Source: Dielma fastidiosa
Lineage (GTDB): Bacteria; Bacillota_I; Bacilli_A; Erysipelotrichales; Erysipelotrichaceae
Direction: 5' to 3'
DNA length: 64,000 bases
Assembly (NCBI RefSeq): GCF_000313565.1
Contig: NZ_HE578930.1
Coordinates: forward strand, 62,001-126,000
The notes below the pieces were generated by a model. The model did not search any database and was not told the DNA's origin. It was given only the letters and a program-made list of their open reading frames with translations. The translations under genes were made by a program, and so were the position numbers. Shown here in pieces: positions 17,146 to 24,251 of the stretch (position 1 is the stretch's first letter; every line of letters begins with the position of its first letter).

Positions 17146-17676
17146 TTATCTACGCATATAAATCAAATCGGTTATTCCGTTATAAGTCTGTGTTTTACAA
17201 AGCCTTAACTTTATTTCCCTGTCTATGTTGCCCAAAAGACGAACCCCATTTCCTAACAGAGTAGGAATAACAGAAATGTAATATTTATCAATCATATTTT
17301 TGCTTACCAACTGCTGAACAAGATTTGCTCCGCCACAAATCCAAATATCCTTTCCTGCTTCTTGTTTTAGCCGTTCCAATAATAAAACAGGATTTTCACT
17401 TGTAAAATGAATTTGTTGGGAAGAATTGCACTCTTTATGTGTTAATACATAAGTTGTAAATTTATTATATACCCATTCTTGCGGAGAAAGTTCAGTAACA
17501 ACCTGATGAGAAGTATTCCACCCCATTAAGACAGTATCTATATCTTTGGTAAATTCTGTATAAGTGTCGATGTTTTCATTGTCATTTCCATGACCATTTA
17601 GCCAAGCTACTCCACCATTACCGTCCGCAATATATCCGTCAAGGCTCATGGCAATAAATAAAACTACTTTTCTCAT
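17146..17676 (-). CDS. Dihydrofolate reductase family protein (RibD C-terminal type)
   Basis: A 176-residue protein with the RibD_C/YwjB-type DHFR fold: MRKVVLFIAMSLDGYIADGNGGVAWL at the start, TVLMGWNTSHQVV in the middle, and DIWICGGANLVQQLV with the NADPH-binding GG. It is shorter and different from true folA enzymes. Proteins of this group occur as cargo in Firmicutes mobile elements; the substrate is not known. The gene lies beside the oriT candidate and upstream of the tiny membrane ORF, all on the minus strand. It has a weak ribosome binding site (AAAAGAGAAAAA). Confidence 0.85.
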   Translation of the reverse strand: MRKVVLFIAMSLDGYIADGNGGVAWLNGHGNDNENIDTYTEFTKDIDTVLMGWNTSHQVVTELSPQEWVYNKFTTYVLTHKECNSSQQIHFTSENPVLLLERLKQEAGKDIWICGGANLVQQLVSKNMIDKYYISVIPTLLGNGVRLLGNIDREIKLRLCKTQTYNGITDLIYMRR

Positions 17677-17706
17677 TTTTTCTCTTTTATAAATACAAAC
17701 AGGAAT

Positions 17707-17802
17707 TTATTTCTCTTTTTTACTCATAAGGGAACAACTGATTGCTACAAATAAACCCATTAAAATCCATGGAAATGCTGCTCTTATAAAATCACTAACC
17801 AT
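17707..17802 (-). CDS. 31-residue predicted membrane protein
   Basis: A small ORF, MVSDFIRAAFPWILMGLFVAISCSLMSKKEK, read here from its parts: a short polar start, one hydrophobic helix of about 18 residues and a KKEK end. A textbook ribosome binding site AAGGAGG lies seven bases before the ATG, which argues that it is translated. It sits between the broken DinB gene and the RibD-like gene in the element cargo. No function can be assigned. Confidence 0.6.
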   Translation of the reverse strand: MVSDFIRAAFPWILMGLFVAISCSLMSKKEK

Positions 17803-17857
17803 ACTTTATTCCTCCTTAAATTCCAATTTCCTTAGTTCTACAAACTGAAATTTTTGC

Positions 17858-18514
17858 CTATGAATGTATCTTGTTCTTTATACGCAAACAGGCTTCTGTG
17901 TGCATAATCCAATGTCTTGAAAACGGCATTTGAATTAGTCCACAAATATCTTTATTACACCAATAATCAATCAGCCAAATTGCTTTTTCATTGTCGTTTA
18001 CTACATTCAACGATTCTAAGTATCCTTTTCTTTCTTTCGGTATTTTTCTTTTCAATTCATCATAAGATAACCGTTCAAGCATTTTCTCAGTGCTTTCCCA
18101 TACTTCGAAAATATATAAATATAATTCTTCCAGATTAAGCTGTTTTGAAAAGTCTGCAATCTGCTGTTTCATGAGTTCATTTCCTGTTGTAATGATAGGT
18201 GAATTGATACGCTCTTGATAATTGCCTGCAAAAAATACTTGTTCATCTTCATTTATCACTGTATGCACAACTATATCTTCAATGCGGAAAATATGCCAAA
18301 TAGAATAAGCAATCGTCTTACTATGATAACCATCAGCGTTTATGAAGGGGATTGAGTTAAAATCTTCTCAGCATAATTCTTCTTTGAAAGATACTAAGGT
18401 TTGTATTAACTGACTTCGTAAAGTAAGTAAAGTATCAATACCCCTCTTATAAGTATCTTTCTTTTTTATTTGTGCCTGCATTGTTTTATTAAGTTCAGAC
18501 CATTCCTTATTCAT
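17858..18514 (-). pseudogene. DinB-family protein gene interrupted by an in-frame TGA
   Basis: The frame starts at ATG 18514 (MNKEWSELNKTMQAQIKKK) and reads to FKEELC, where TGA (18368-18370) interrupts. It continues in the same frame as EDFNSIPFINADGYHSKTIAYSIWHIFRIEDIV to the natural end at 17858, 218 codons in all. The last part has the four-helix DinB/DUF664 look with metal-ligand histidines (IWHIFRIEDIV; FSRHWIMHTEACL). A CGA-to-TGA change giving the family's L-R-E-D text would explain the stop. The downstream part alone could start at ATG 18268 but would lack the first helix and part of the metal site. Cargo next to dfrF. Confidence 0.75.
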
Positions 18515-18651
18515 ATTCAATACTCTCTCAAATTCTGATTTTATCGCCCCATACAAATTATTTCGTAAACAATCGGCGTCAGGACAGAGGAAAAAGCAGA
18601 CTACATTTAGAATGTATCTGCCCATTCCTCTGGACTGCACACCGATTTTTA

Positions 18652-18717
18652 CCAATTGAACCAAATCGCTGCGCCACAGCCTTGGCAGGCCATCGCGCAG
18701 CGATTTGGTTCAACTGG
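18652..18717. repeat. 23-bp inverted repeat with 20-base loop
   Basis: CCAATTGAACCAAATCGCTGCGC (in two pieces: CCAATTGAACC at 18652 and AAATCGCTGCGC after it) pairs with 18695-18717 with one mismatch. The loop is G/C-rich (AGCCTTGGCAGGCC), unlike the A/T-rich surroundings. It has no T run, so it is not a standard terminator. It could be a scar or end of an older insertion between the DinB gene and dfrF. Confidence 0.7.
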
Positions 18718-18796
18718 AATTTGTCTTACAACAATTTATATATGCATAAAAAGCAATATATTTATGAAAACACCCTAAATCCAAAATTTACTCAAT

Positions 18797-19270
18797 TCAT
18801 TTTTTCCTTACATAAAATGTTCTCGTATATTTCACTTCCTCACCAAGTGTTTCCCCTATCAAAACTTCAAAATCATTGATATCAAATTCTGGAAAGAATG
18901 TATCTCCATCTTCAATATTTAAATCTACTTCTGTGATATACATTTTATCTACTATTTGCAAAGCTTCCTTAAATAGTCCATATCCACCAGATATGTATAC
19001 ATCTCGTCCTTTAGCCAATAATAATGCATCTTCTAATGATTTAACTGAAACTAAATTATCTCCTTGATACTCTGTTGTGGTGGAAACAACAATATTCATT
19101 CTATTAGGCAACGGATGACCGATTTCTTCATAAGACTTTCGCCCCATAATAACCACATTACCCGTTGTTAACTCTCTAAATTGCTTTTGTTCTCCCTTTA
19201 TTTTCCATGGTATATTACCATTCTTGCCTATAACATTATTCTTTGACCTCGCAACAATCAAACCTATCAT
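18797..19270 (-). CDS. dfrF: Trimethoprim-resistant dihydrofolate reductase, DfrF-like
   Basis: A 157-residue DHFR that reduces dihydrofolate to tetrahydrofolate. It begins MIGLIVARSKNNVIGKNGNIPW, with the conserved IGKNGxIPW substrate loop, then VVIMGRKSYEEIGHPLPNR (NADPH binding), DVYISGGYGLFKEAL and MYITEVDL, the usual DHFR order. The text matches my recollection of DfrF from enterococci and streptococci, which confers trimethoprim resistance. It is on a mobile element, which fits acquired resistance. It has GGAGGATG ahead of the ATG and its own promoter. The host's own folA is not in the window. The name should be confirmed by alignment. Confidence 0.82.
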   Translation of the reverse strand: MIGLIVARSKNNVIGKNGNIPWKIKGEQKQFRELTTGNVVIMGRKSYEEIGHPLPNRMNIVVSTTTEYQGDNLVSVKSLEDALLLAKGRDVYISGGYGLFKEALQIVDKMYITEVDLNIEDGDTFFPEFDINDFEVLIGETLGEEVKYTRTFYVRKK

Positions 19271-19392
19271 CTATTTCATCCTCCATAATATGATGTCGTA
19301 CCTGTGATTCCATCAAGTGCACCACATCTTAACAAACTCAAAATTATCTCGAACTAACCAGCTCGACAAATTCCTTTTTTGTCTTCATCTGC

Positions 19393-19422
19393 ATTATATC
19401 ATATTGTTATAAGCATTGCCAT
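19393..19422 (-). promoter_or_regulatory. Candidate dfrF promoter
   Basis: Minus-strand TATAAT (19393-19398) with ATGGCA 18 bases upstream. It lies about 120 bases before the dfrF start, leaving a long leader. Confidence 0.45.
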
Positions 19423-19426
19423 TTCT

Positions 19427-19548
19427 TTTCTGCTTTTGAAAAGTTACTTATCAGCCTATGTTTTGTAAAGGGTGATATTCAGCATTTCTCACGCAACAAG
19501 CCCTTGACAAACCATAGACTAATAAGTTTTAAGGTAATCAAGCAGAAA
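19427..19548. repeat. Long imperfect inverted repeat near the right end of the element
   Basis: Arms of about 46-48 bases share TTTCTGCTT at the outer end and, with a few changes, ACTTATCAGCCTATG then TTTGTAAAGGG at the inner end. The loop is 28 bases. The mismatches keep many pairs, so a cruciform or long RNA hairpin is possible. No T run follows. Confidence 0.7.
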
Positions 19549-19574
19549 TGAAATAGTCTGCTGTTTCACGGCAA

Positions 19575-19611
19575 CAAAAAAGAGATACCAACACACTTAT
19601 GTAGTATCTCT
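19575..19611 (-). terminator. Terminator facing transcription from the interrupted regulator
   Basis: Minus-strand stem AGAGATAC / GTATCTCT followed by TTTTTTG. It would stop transcripts entering the element from the regulator promoter on the right. Confidence 0.75.
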
Positions 19612-19635
19612 TAGTCTAGTAGCAATATTCTTTTG

Positions 19636-19657
19636 TTTGCAAGCAGGTAAACATGGG
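19636..19657 (+). repeat. Right-end copy of the sequence found in the recombinase promoter
   Basis: TTTGCAAGCAGGTAAACATGGG here resembles the minus strand of 13266-13292 (CTTGCAAGCAGG, then GTAAACACGGG after a four-base insertion). The two copies are in opposite orientation and may bind the same protein. Confidence 0.55.
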
Positions 19658-19664
19658 CTGTTTC

Positions 19665-19808
19665 TTAATATCTTTTTGTTTGGGAAACACCAGTTTCCCA
19701 TTGACTGATTGTTTTATTTGAAATATGCAGCTTATCCGCCAGCTGCTGCTGAGTCAGGTTGGCATTTTTACGCAAATAGAGTAAACGTTCGTTCAGCTTC
19801 TCCATCAT
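19665..19808 (-). pseudogene. N-terminal part of the XRE-family regulator split by the mobile element
   Basis: Starts MMEKLNERLLYLRKNANLTQQ and continues QLADKLHISNKTISQWETG, a complete first half of an HTH_XRE domain (about 40 residues). It then runs seven codons into element sequence and stops at TAA 19665-19667. GGAGGGATCA precedes the ATG. The remainder of the protein is at 10590-11599. As it stands, the cell could make a 47-residue peptide with most of the DNA-binding helices but no membrane part. Confidence 0.88.
19693..19699. other. Right attachment core (GTTTCCC)
   Basis: Matches the left core. Next to it on the element side is an inverted copy: GGGAAAC-ACCA-GTTTCCC spans 19682-19699, giving the right end a small palindrome that the left end lacks. 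Confidence 0.75.
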
Positions 19809-19893
19809 TGATCCCTCCTTCTACCTTCATTGTAACTGAAAAAGCCTAGTCTTTCGCTCTATAAATAAAAGAATTTATCAATCAATTACAGAA

Positions 19894-21447
19894 TCAGCTT
19901 TCAAAGTTAAATGGCTTGCCTGTATATTTCTTAAAATCTTTGACGATCCGTTTGAAATTCTCCCGTTCATAAATTTCTAAAATCCTGCCATTGATAAACG
20001 CCAGTTCCTTTTCCCTTGGTAGCTTGGAGATTGTCAGCAAATGATCACTGGTTGTTTGCATCGGCACCGTCGTGAGAATCAAATCATAATCACGCAAATC
20101 ATCATTGCCCTCAACTTGATAAGGAATGATTTTCAAGATACTGATGCAGGGTATCTTTTTCAGCAAGATAGAAAATAGCGTTTTATATTCAAAACTATTG
20201 CAGTCATGAATTACGACTGTACGCAGACTGACTTTGTTCTTTTCAATACAGTAATCAATGATATAAGTCAGATTATGGATAAAACGGTTTGTATAAGTAA
20301 TCTTATAGTAATTCATTGAAACAGCTAAAATTTCCTTGGCAACTTCTTTAATGACATAAAAGTTCAAATGTGAGAGGGCGTAATAATCATCGCGTGTCGG
20401 GTTATTATCACGGACATTGTAGATTGCTTCCCGCATGATCAATGAATTATAATCATTCTTGAATTCATTTAGAGAACTTTCATTTAAAGCAAAGTGCTGT
20501 TTCAGACAGTGCGTCACTTCATCGATGCAAGATTCAGGCATCTTTAATAATGGCACGGTAATTTTATCAACATGTTCATGATTTGTAGTTGCTACCGATA
20601 GCAGAAGAACAAAAAGATAGATTCGCTCATCCTGCGGCAATGTGATTTTGAATAAATCCTCAGCCAGCGTGTTCATATAATTAAGATATGGCTTCATTTC
20701 AGCTGTATTAATTAATTTCAGTTTATTCTCAGTCATCGTTACAAAATGACTTTCACTGATCCGCACAATTGCCACTAAAATGAAGATTCTCAAGAAATTC
20801 CGATCATACTTAGATATAAATAAATCATATTGCTTAACAATTTGCGTGATGAATTGTTTCACATCATCAAAAGGGATACGATCAGTATACGCTTTAAGGA
20901 TTTGGGTAAGATCCAGCGGACATTGATCATCCGCAGCATTCATTGACTCCGCAATCAGATGCGCAATTGCCAGCCGGAGCCGTTTCTCCCCATAATAAAT
21001 CTTCAGTCCGTTTTTGCGTGATACTAACAGATCGATGTGATATACATTCAGCCAAGCTTTCGCAGCTTCAATAATTGGTTTAATCGAAGAACGGGAAATA
21101 TGAAAGTAAACTTCTAAATCAGAAATATACAGTTCACTTTGTTTGACCATCAGCAAATATAACAGAAAATAGAGCTTTTCATCCTTGGAAGGCTCTTCTT
21201 TTTCTTCATAGATAATCATTGATCCAATCGATAGTTTTTTCTCAGCTACTTCATTAATAAAATATCCCTTACCCCGAACACATAAAAGCTCGCACTGCTT
21301 TTCTTCACAAATGCGTTTTACTTGCCCCATATAAGTTTTAACACTGCGGCTCGATATCATTAACTTATCCGCAAGGGCTTGAGATGTAATATATTCATTG
21401 CTTTCACATAAGATTTTAAATATTTTTAACGTTAACAGCTGTTCCAT
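19894..21447 (-). CDS. PRD-type (BglG/MtlR-like) transcriptional regulator
   Basis: A 517-residue regulator. It has an N-terminal HTH_11-like domain (LKIFKILCESNEYITSQALADKLMISSRSVKTYM), a second Mga-like HTH (about 105-185), helical PRD-like segments (about 200-400) and a C-terminal EIIB-like Rossmann part (SLRTVVIHDCNSFEYK). Such proteins are phosphorylated by PTS components and switch on the adjacent sugar operon, which begins divergently 137 bases away. The start at 21447 is preferred because GAGAGGG lies five bases upstream; the ATG at 21537 has none. Being a DNA-binding activator rather than an RNA antiterminator is inferred from the HTH domains. Confidence 0.8.
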   Translation of the reverse strand: MEQLLTLKIFKILCESNEYITSQALADKLMISSRSVKTYMGQVKRICEEKQCELLCVRGKGYFINEVAEKKLSIGSMIIYEEKEEPSKDEKLYFLLYLLMVKQSELYISDLEVYFHISRSSIKPIIEAAKAWLNVYHIDLLVSRKNGLKIYYGEKRLRLAIAHLIAESMNAADDQCPLDLTQILKAYTDRIPFDDVKQFITQIVKQYDLFISKYDRNFLRIFILVAIVRISESHFVTMTENKLKLINTAEMKPYLNYMNTLAEDLFKITLPQDERIYLFVLLLSVATTNHEHVDKITVPLLKMPESCIDEVTHCLKQHFALNESSLNEFKNDYNSLIMREAIYNVRDNNPTRDDYYALSHLNFYVIKEVAKEILAVSMNYYKITYTNRFIHNLTYIIDYCIEKNKVSLRTVVIHDCNSFEYKTLFSILLKKIPCISILKIIPYQVEGNDDLRDYDLILTTVPMQTTSDHLLTISKLPREKELAFINGRILEIYERENFKRIVKDFKKYTGKPFNFES

Positions 21448-21516
21448 AAGATCCCTCTCTTTCTTTAAGTCTACAATTTCACTTGAGCTAGTGCAAGGTT
21501 TTGTACATATATTTCC

Positions 21517-21565
21517 TTGTAAAGCGTTTTCAGTCATTGTAAATTAAAAATGTAGATAGCGCTAT
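21517..21565 (+). promoter_or_regulatory. Promoter, cre-like site and palindrome of the epimerase-PTS operon
   Basis: TTGTAA (21517-21522) and TAAATT (21540-21545) are 17 bases apart. TGTAAAGCGTTTTCA (21518-21532), a cre-like sequence with one extra base, overlaps the -35. A perfect 10-bp palindrome, ATAGCGCTAT (21556-21565), bracketed by TGTA and TACA, lies just downstream and may be the site of the divergent regulator. Confidence 0.5.
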
Positions 21566-21583
21566 TACAAATGGAGGGTTGGT

Positions 21584-22306
21584 ATGAAACACATTAAAAT
21601 TGCAGCCGGAATGGCTGACTCTTTCGATTTTGGTTACGTTAACCGCAATATGAAAGAAGCATTAGATGCCGGAGCCGATATCTGTCACGCGGATGCCGCT
21701 GACATGATTGATTTAAAAAATCAACAGCTGATTGGGGGACATCTGATTATCAAAGCAGTTCGCAGTATTACCGATAAAGAAATAGAATGTCATTTATATG
21801 CAAAGGAATGTGACCGGCTCTTTATTGAAAAAATTGCCAATGCCGGCTGTACGATGCTGATTATACCGGCGGAGAATTTTCTTGGAGCACCGCTTGCCTA
21901 TATTATTAACTGGTGTCATGAATTCAATATGAAGGTTGGGTTAACCATTGGCTGTTATACACCGCTGTGTTTTGTGGATGAAGCCATCTATGATATTGAT
22001 CGTCTGCATATCGTGATTCACGGAGCTGGAACTCCGCCTGCGGGTGAAACTACTTGGGCTTGGCGCCGCAGTGCTCTGCAGCTTGTGAAAAAGGCTCGCA
22101 AAATGATCGATGAATGCAACCCCGCTTGTGAATTAGCGGTTGATGGCGGTATCCGGCCGCATAATCTTGATCCGATTGTGGCCTGTAACCCAGATGTATT
22201 AATCTTCTCAACGGCGCTTTATGAAGATCCTGAAGGAATCAGCGCCGGCGTAAGAAAGTGCCGAGTAGCGATTGATGATGCCGTTAAGCGTTATGGATTG
22301 GAGTAA
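21584..22306 (+). CDS. Ribulose-phosphate 3-epimerase family protein (copy 1)
   Basis: A 240-residue TIM-barrel protein. The metal ligands of the RPE family can be placed: H35 and D37 in CHADAADM, H70 in CHLYA, and D187 in LAVDGGI. The text between them is divergent; GLTIGCYTPL replaces the usual GLALNPxTP. It probably epimerises or otherwise handles a ketose phosphate made by the PTS that follows (EIIA starts four bases after its stop). A close paralog lies at 24252. The allulose-6-phosphate type of activity is one option but cannot be read from sequence. Confidence 0.75.
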   Translation: MKHIKIAAGMADSFDFGYVNRNMKEALDAGADICHADAADMIDLKNQQLIGGHLIIKAVRSITDKEIECHLYAKECDRLFIEKIANAGCTMLIIPAENFLGAPLAYIINWCHEFNMKVGLTIGCYTPLCFVDEAIYDIDRLHIVIHGAGTPPAGETTWAWRRSALQLVKKARKMIDECNPACELAVDGGIRPHNLDPIVACNPDVLIFSTALYEDPEGISAGVRKCRVAIDDAVKRYGLE

Positions 22307-22309
22307 ATT

Positions 22310-22783
22310 ATGAAATTAACTGATGTAACTAATGAAAAGCTTGTCATGATCGATACGGAGTTTAATTCCAAGGAGGAATGTATCGATGCATTGTGTGAGC
22401 GTTTGGCACAGGCAGGCAAAATTAAAAATATTGATGATTTTAAACAGGCAGTCCGTGAACGTGAGGATTTATGTTCTACTTATTGTACCATGGAAATTGC
22501 CATCCCGCACGGTATTACCAGCACCGTACTTTCTTCTTCATTATGCTTCTTAAAAAATAAGCAGTGTTTTGACTGGGACGGTGATGGTGAAACACCTGTG
22601 CGTTATCTTTTCCTGATTGCAGTCAGCGGTGATAATCACACGGGTGAAAATAATGAGCATATGGCAATTCTTTCAAAGATTGCGACACTTACCATTGAGG
22701 ATGATTTCCGAGCAGCGCTGGCTGATCTGAAATCTGCCGATGAATTTATTAATCTATTAAACGGGATAGAAAAGGAGAATTAA
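22310..22783 (+). CDS. PTS fructose-family EIIA component
   Basis: A 157-residue cytosolic phosphocarrier of the PTS_EIIA type 2 family. The phospho-accepting histidine is H67 in MEIAIPHGIT. The end has the usual MAILSKIATL segment followed by DEFINLL. It receives phosphate from HPr and passes it to the EIIB two genes downstream. It begins four bases after the epimerase-like gene and ends two bases before EIIC, so the operon is tight. Confidence 0.92.
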   Translation: MKLTDVTNEKLVMIDTEFNSKEECIDALCERLAQAGKIKNIDDFKQAVREREDLCSTYCTMEIAIPHGITSTVLSSSLCFLKNKQCFDWDGDGETPVRYLFLIAVSGDNHTGENNEHMAILSKIATLTIEDDFRAALADLKSADEFINLLNGIEKEN

Positions 22784-22785
22784 AA

Positions 22786-23907
22786 ATGGCTGTAAATAAT
22801 AATGATTTAGACCTGGATTTTGAAGTTGAAGTCGGCGGTTCTAATGAAACCCAAAAAGAAAGTCTGAAAGATATGTTTAAAGATCCGTTCTCACATATGA
22901 GAACCGGTATTTCCTACATGCTGCCCTTTATCATGTTGGGTGGTATTCTCAAAGCTCTTGGTATTTTGATTCGGGTCTTCCCTGATGTTGAGTTCTTCAA
23001 TATGTGTACAACCTTAGGAAGTGTGGGTATGAATTTCTTCGTACCATTCTTTGGTGCTTATATTGCCTACTCGATTGCCGATAAACCGGGTCTGGCGCCT
23101 GGCTTTGTCTGCTCCTACATTGCAAATTCAAATGGTTCCGGTTATTTAGGCGCATTGATTTCTGGCTTTATGGTTGGTTATCTGACCTTATTCCTTGTGA
23201 AAGCAATTCGTCCAAGTAAAATGTTCCAACAGATTTGGTCAATGTTTGCGCCGGTAATTGCCTGTCTGATTGTTGGTGTATTCCTGCTGGCTGTATTGAC
23301 TGGCCCGATTTCAGCATTTACTTCATGGGCTGCCGCAGGTCTGTCTAATCTTGATTCTTCACAGGGTGCTGTATTGGGTGCTATCATGGGTGTGCTTGAT
23401 GGTATTGATTACGGCGGCCCGATATCTAAAATTGCTTCTACTATTGCCGGTGCTGCCTTCTCTGAAGGAATTACGACTTTCTATGGTGCCCGCATTTCCG
23501 CGATCATGGTGCCGCCTTTAGGTCTGATGATTGCCAGTATGATCAAGCCTCGCTTATTTACAAAGAGTGAACGTGAATATTCAAAATCAGGAATCCTGCT
23601 GACTTTTATCGGCGGTTATACTGAATTAGCATTGCCAATTGTATTAAACGATATTATCCGCTGTACCATTGCCAGCTTCTGTGGTGTTGTAACAGCTTCA
23701 ACGATCGGCGGTTTCTTTGGCCAAACATTATCTGTACCGGCGATGGGTCTGCCGTCTTGGTTCTTTGTCGGCAATATTCCAGCCTATATTCTCTCGATTG
23801 TTGCTGGTACGACAGTTACTTGTGTATTAATCATCCTATTGAAGACTTTCTGGAAACGCAAAGACTTTGATCCAGATGCCGAAGATGAAATGATGTCTGT
23901 TCTATAA
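22786..23907 (+). CDS. PTS fructose-family EIIC permease
   Basis: A 373-residue membrane permease with about nine to ten hydrophobic segments after a polar start of about 35 residues. It contains GISYMLPFIMLGGILKALG, PGLAPGFV and YGGPISKIA, matching the fructose EIIC signature order (GVSxMLPFVVxGGILIA; PGLAPG; GGPxNK). It carries the sugar and phosphorylates it on entry with the help of the separate EIIA and EIIB proteins. The acidic N-terminus (NNNDLDLDFEVEV) is unusual but short. Confidence 0.92.
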   Translation: MAVNNNDLDLDFEVEVGGSNETQKESLKDMFKDPFSHMRTGISYMLPFIMLGGILKALGILIRVFPDVEFFNMCTTLGSVGMNFFVPFFGAYIAYSIADKPGLAPGFVCSYIANSNGSGYLGALISGFMVGYLTLFLVKAIRPSKMFQQIWSMFAPVIACLIVGVFLLAVLTGPISAFTSWAAAGLSNLDSSQGAVLGAIMGVLDGIDYGGPISKIASTIAGAAFSEGITTFYGARISAIMVPPLGLMIASMIKPRLFTKSEREYSKSGILLTFIGGYTELALPIVLNDIIRCTIASFCGVVTASTIGGFFGQTLSVPAMGLPSWFFVGNIPAYILSIVAGTTVTCVLIILLKTFWKRKDFDPDAEDEMMSVL

Positions 23908-23918
23908 GGAGGAACGTT

Positions 23919-24239
23919 ATGAAATTAGTTGTTGTCACTGCCTGTCTGGCAGGTGTTGCTCATAGTAAAATGGTAGCTGCCGCACTAAAGAAAGAAGCTG
24001 AGGCGCGCGGCCATGAATGCTTTACTGAAATGCAGGGAGGTTATAATATGACCGACCGTTTATCTAAAGATGTATGTCAAGCGGCTGACGTTGTCATTTT
24101 CGCGCATGCCATTGCGGTTGCCAATGCTGACCGTTTTAATGGCAAGCCAATTATTAAAGTACCGATTGATAAGGCAATCCGCAATATTCCGGCATTGATG
24201 GATAAGGCTGAAGAAGTATATGCTCAGCAGCAGAAATAG
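23919..24239 (+). CDS. PTS fructose-family EIIB component
   Basis: A 106-residue domain protein. The phospho-accepting cysteine is C9 in VVTACLAGVAHSKM, the exact position in fructose EIIB proteins (TACPTGIAHTxMA). The text AADVVIFAHAIAV follows as in the family (ADVVIxAxDixV). GGAGG lies six bases ahead of the ATG. It lies between EIIC and the second epimerase-like gene. Confidence 0.93.
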   Translation: MKLVVVTACLAGVAHSKMVAAALKKEAEARGHECFTEMQGGYNMTDRLSKDVCQAADVVIFAHAIAVANADRFNGKPIIKVPIDKAIRNIPALMDKAEEVYAQQQK

Positions 24240-24251
24240 AAGGGATGAACA

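Larger units (their letters stand above)
19271..19664. other. Gene-free right end of the mobile element
   Basis: No coding frame is supported. The region holds the dfrF promoter, a long imperfect inverted repeat, a minus-strand terminator and a short sequence shared with the recombinase promoter; each is listed separately. Confidence 0.7.
11593..19699. mobile_element. 8.1-kb mobilizable element with serine recombinase, MobT relaxase and trimethoprim-resistance gene
   Basis: The boundaries were derived by rejoining the interrupted XRE-family gene: both ends carry GTTTCCC (11593-11599 and 19693-19699), and removing 8100 bp restores one frame. From left to right it holds a large serine recombinase whose stop is 27 bases from the edge, a TnpW-like ORF, a repeat array, a MobT relaxase, a DUF3781/GyrI pair, an oriT candidate, a RibD-like protein, a 31-residue membrane protein, a broken DinB gene and dfrF. 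Every recognised gene in it reads on the minus strand. No coupling protein or type IV secretion gene is present, so transfer would need a helper. Gene content resembles Tn4451/Tn5397 integration functions combined with Tn916-type mobilization. Confidence 0.88.

Noticed and set aside
16867-17161. Short ORFs over the oriT candidate on both strands
   Set aside because: They are explained by inverted-repeat sequence and have no coding character or start signals.
18368-18370. Selenocysteine codon in the DinB-family gene
   Set aside because: TGA replaces a likely arginine and no SECIS-like hairpin is evident just after it.
18652-18717. Integron attC site
   Set aside because: The arm ends do not fit RYYYAAC/GTTRRRY and the arms pair almost perfectly, unlike attC.
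11593-19699. Complete conjugative element (ICE)
   Set aside because: No VirB4, VirB6, coupling protein or cell-wall hydrolase gene is present; only a relaxase and oriT candidate.
21447-21537. N-terminal extension of the PRD regulator
   Set aside because: It has no ribosome binding site and covers the divergent promoter and cre-like site.
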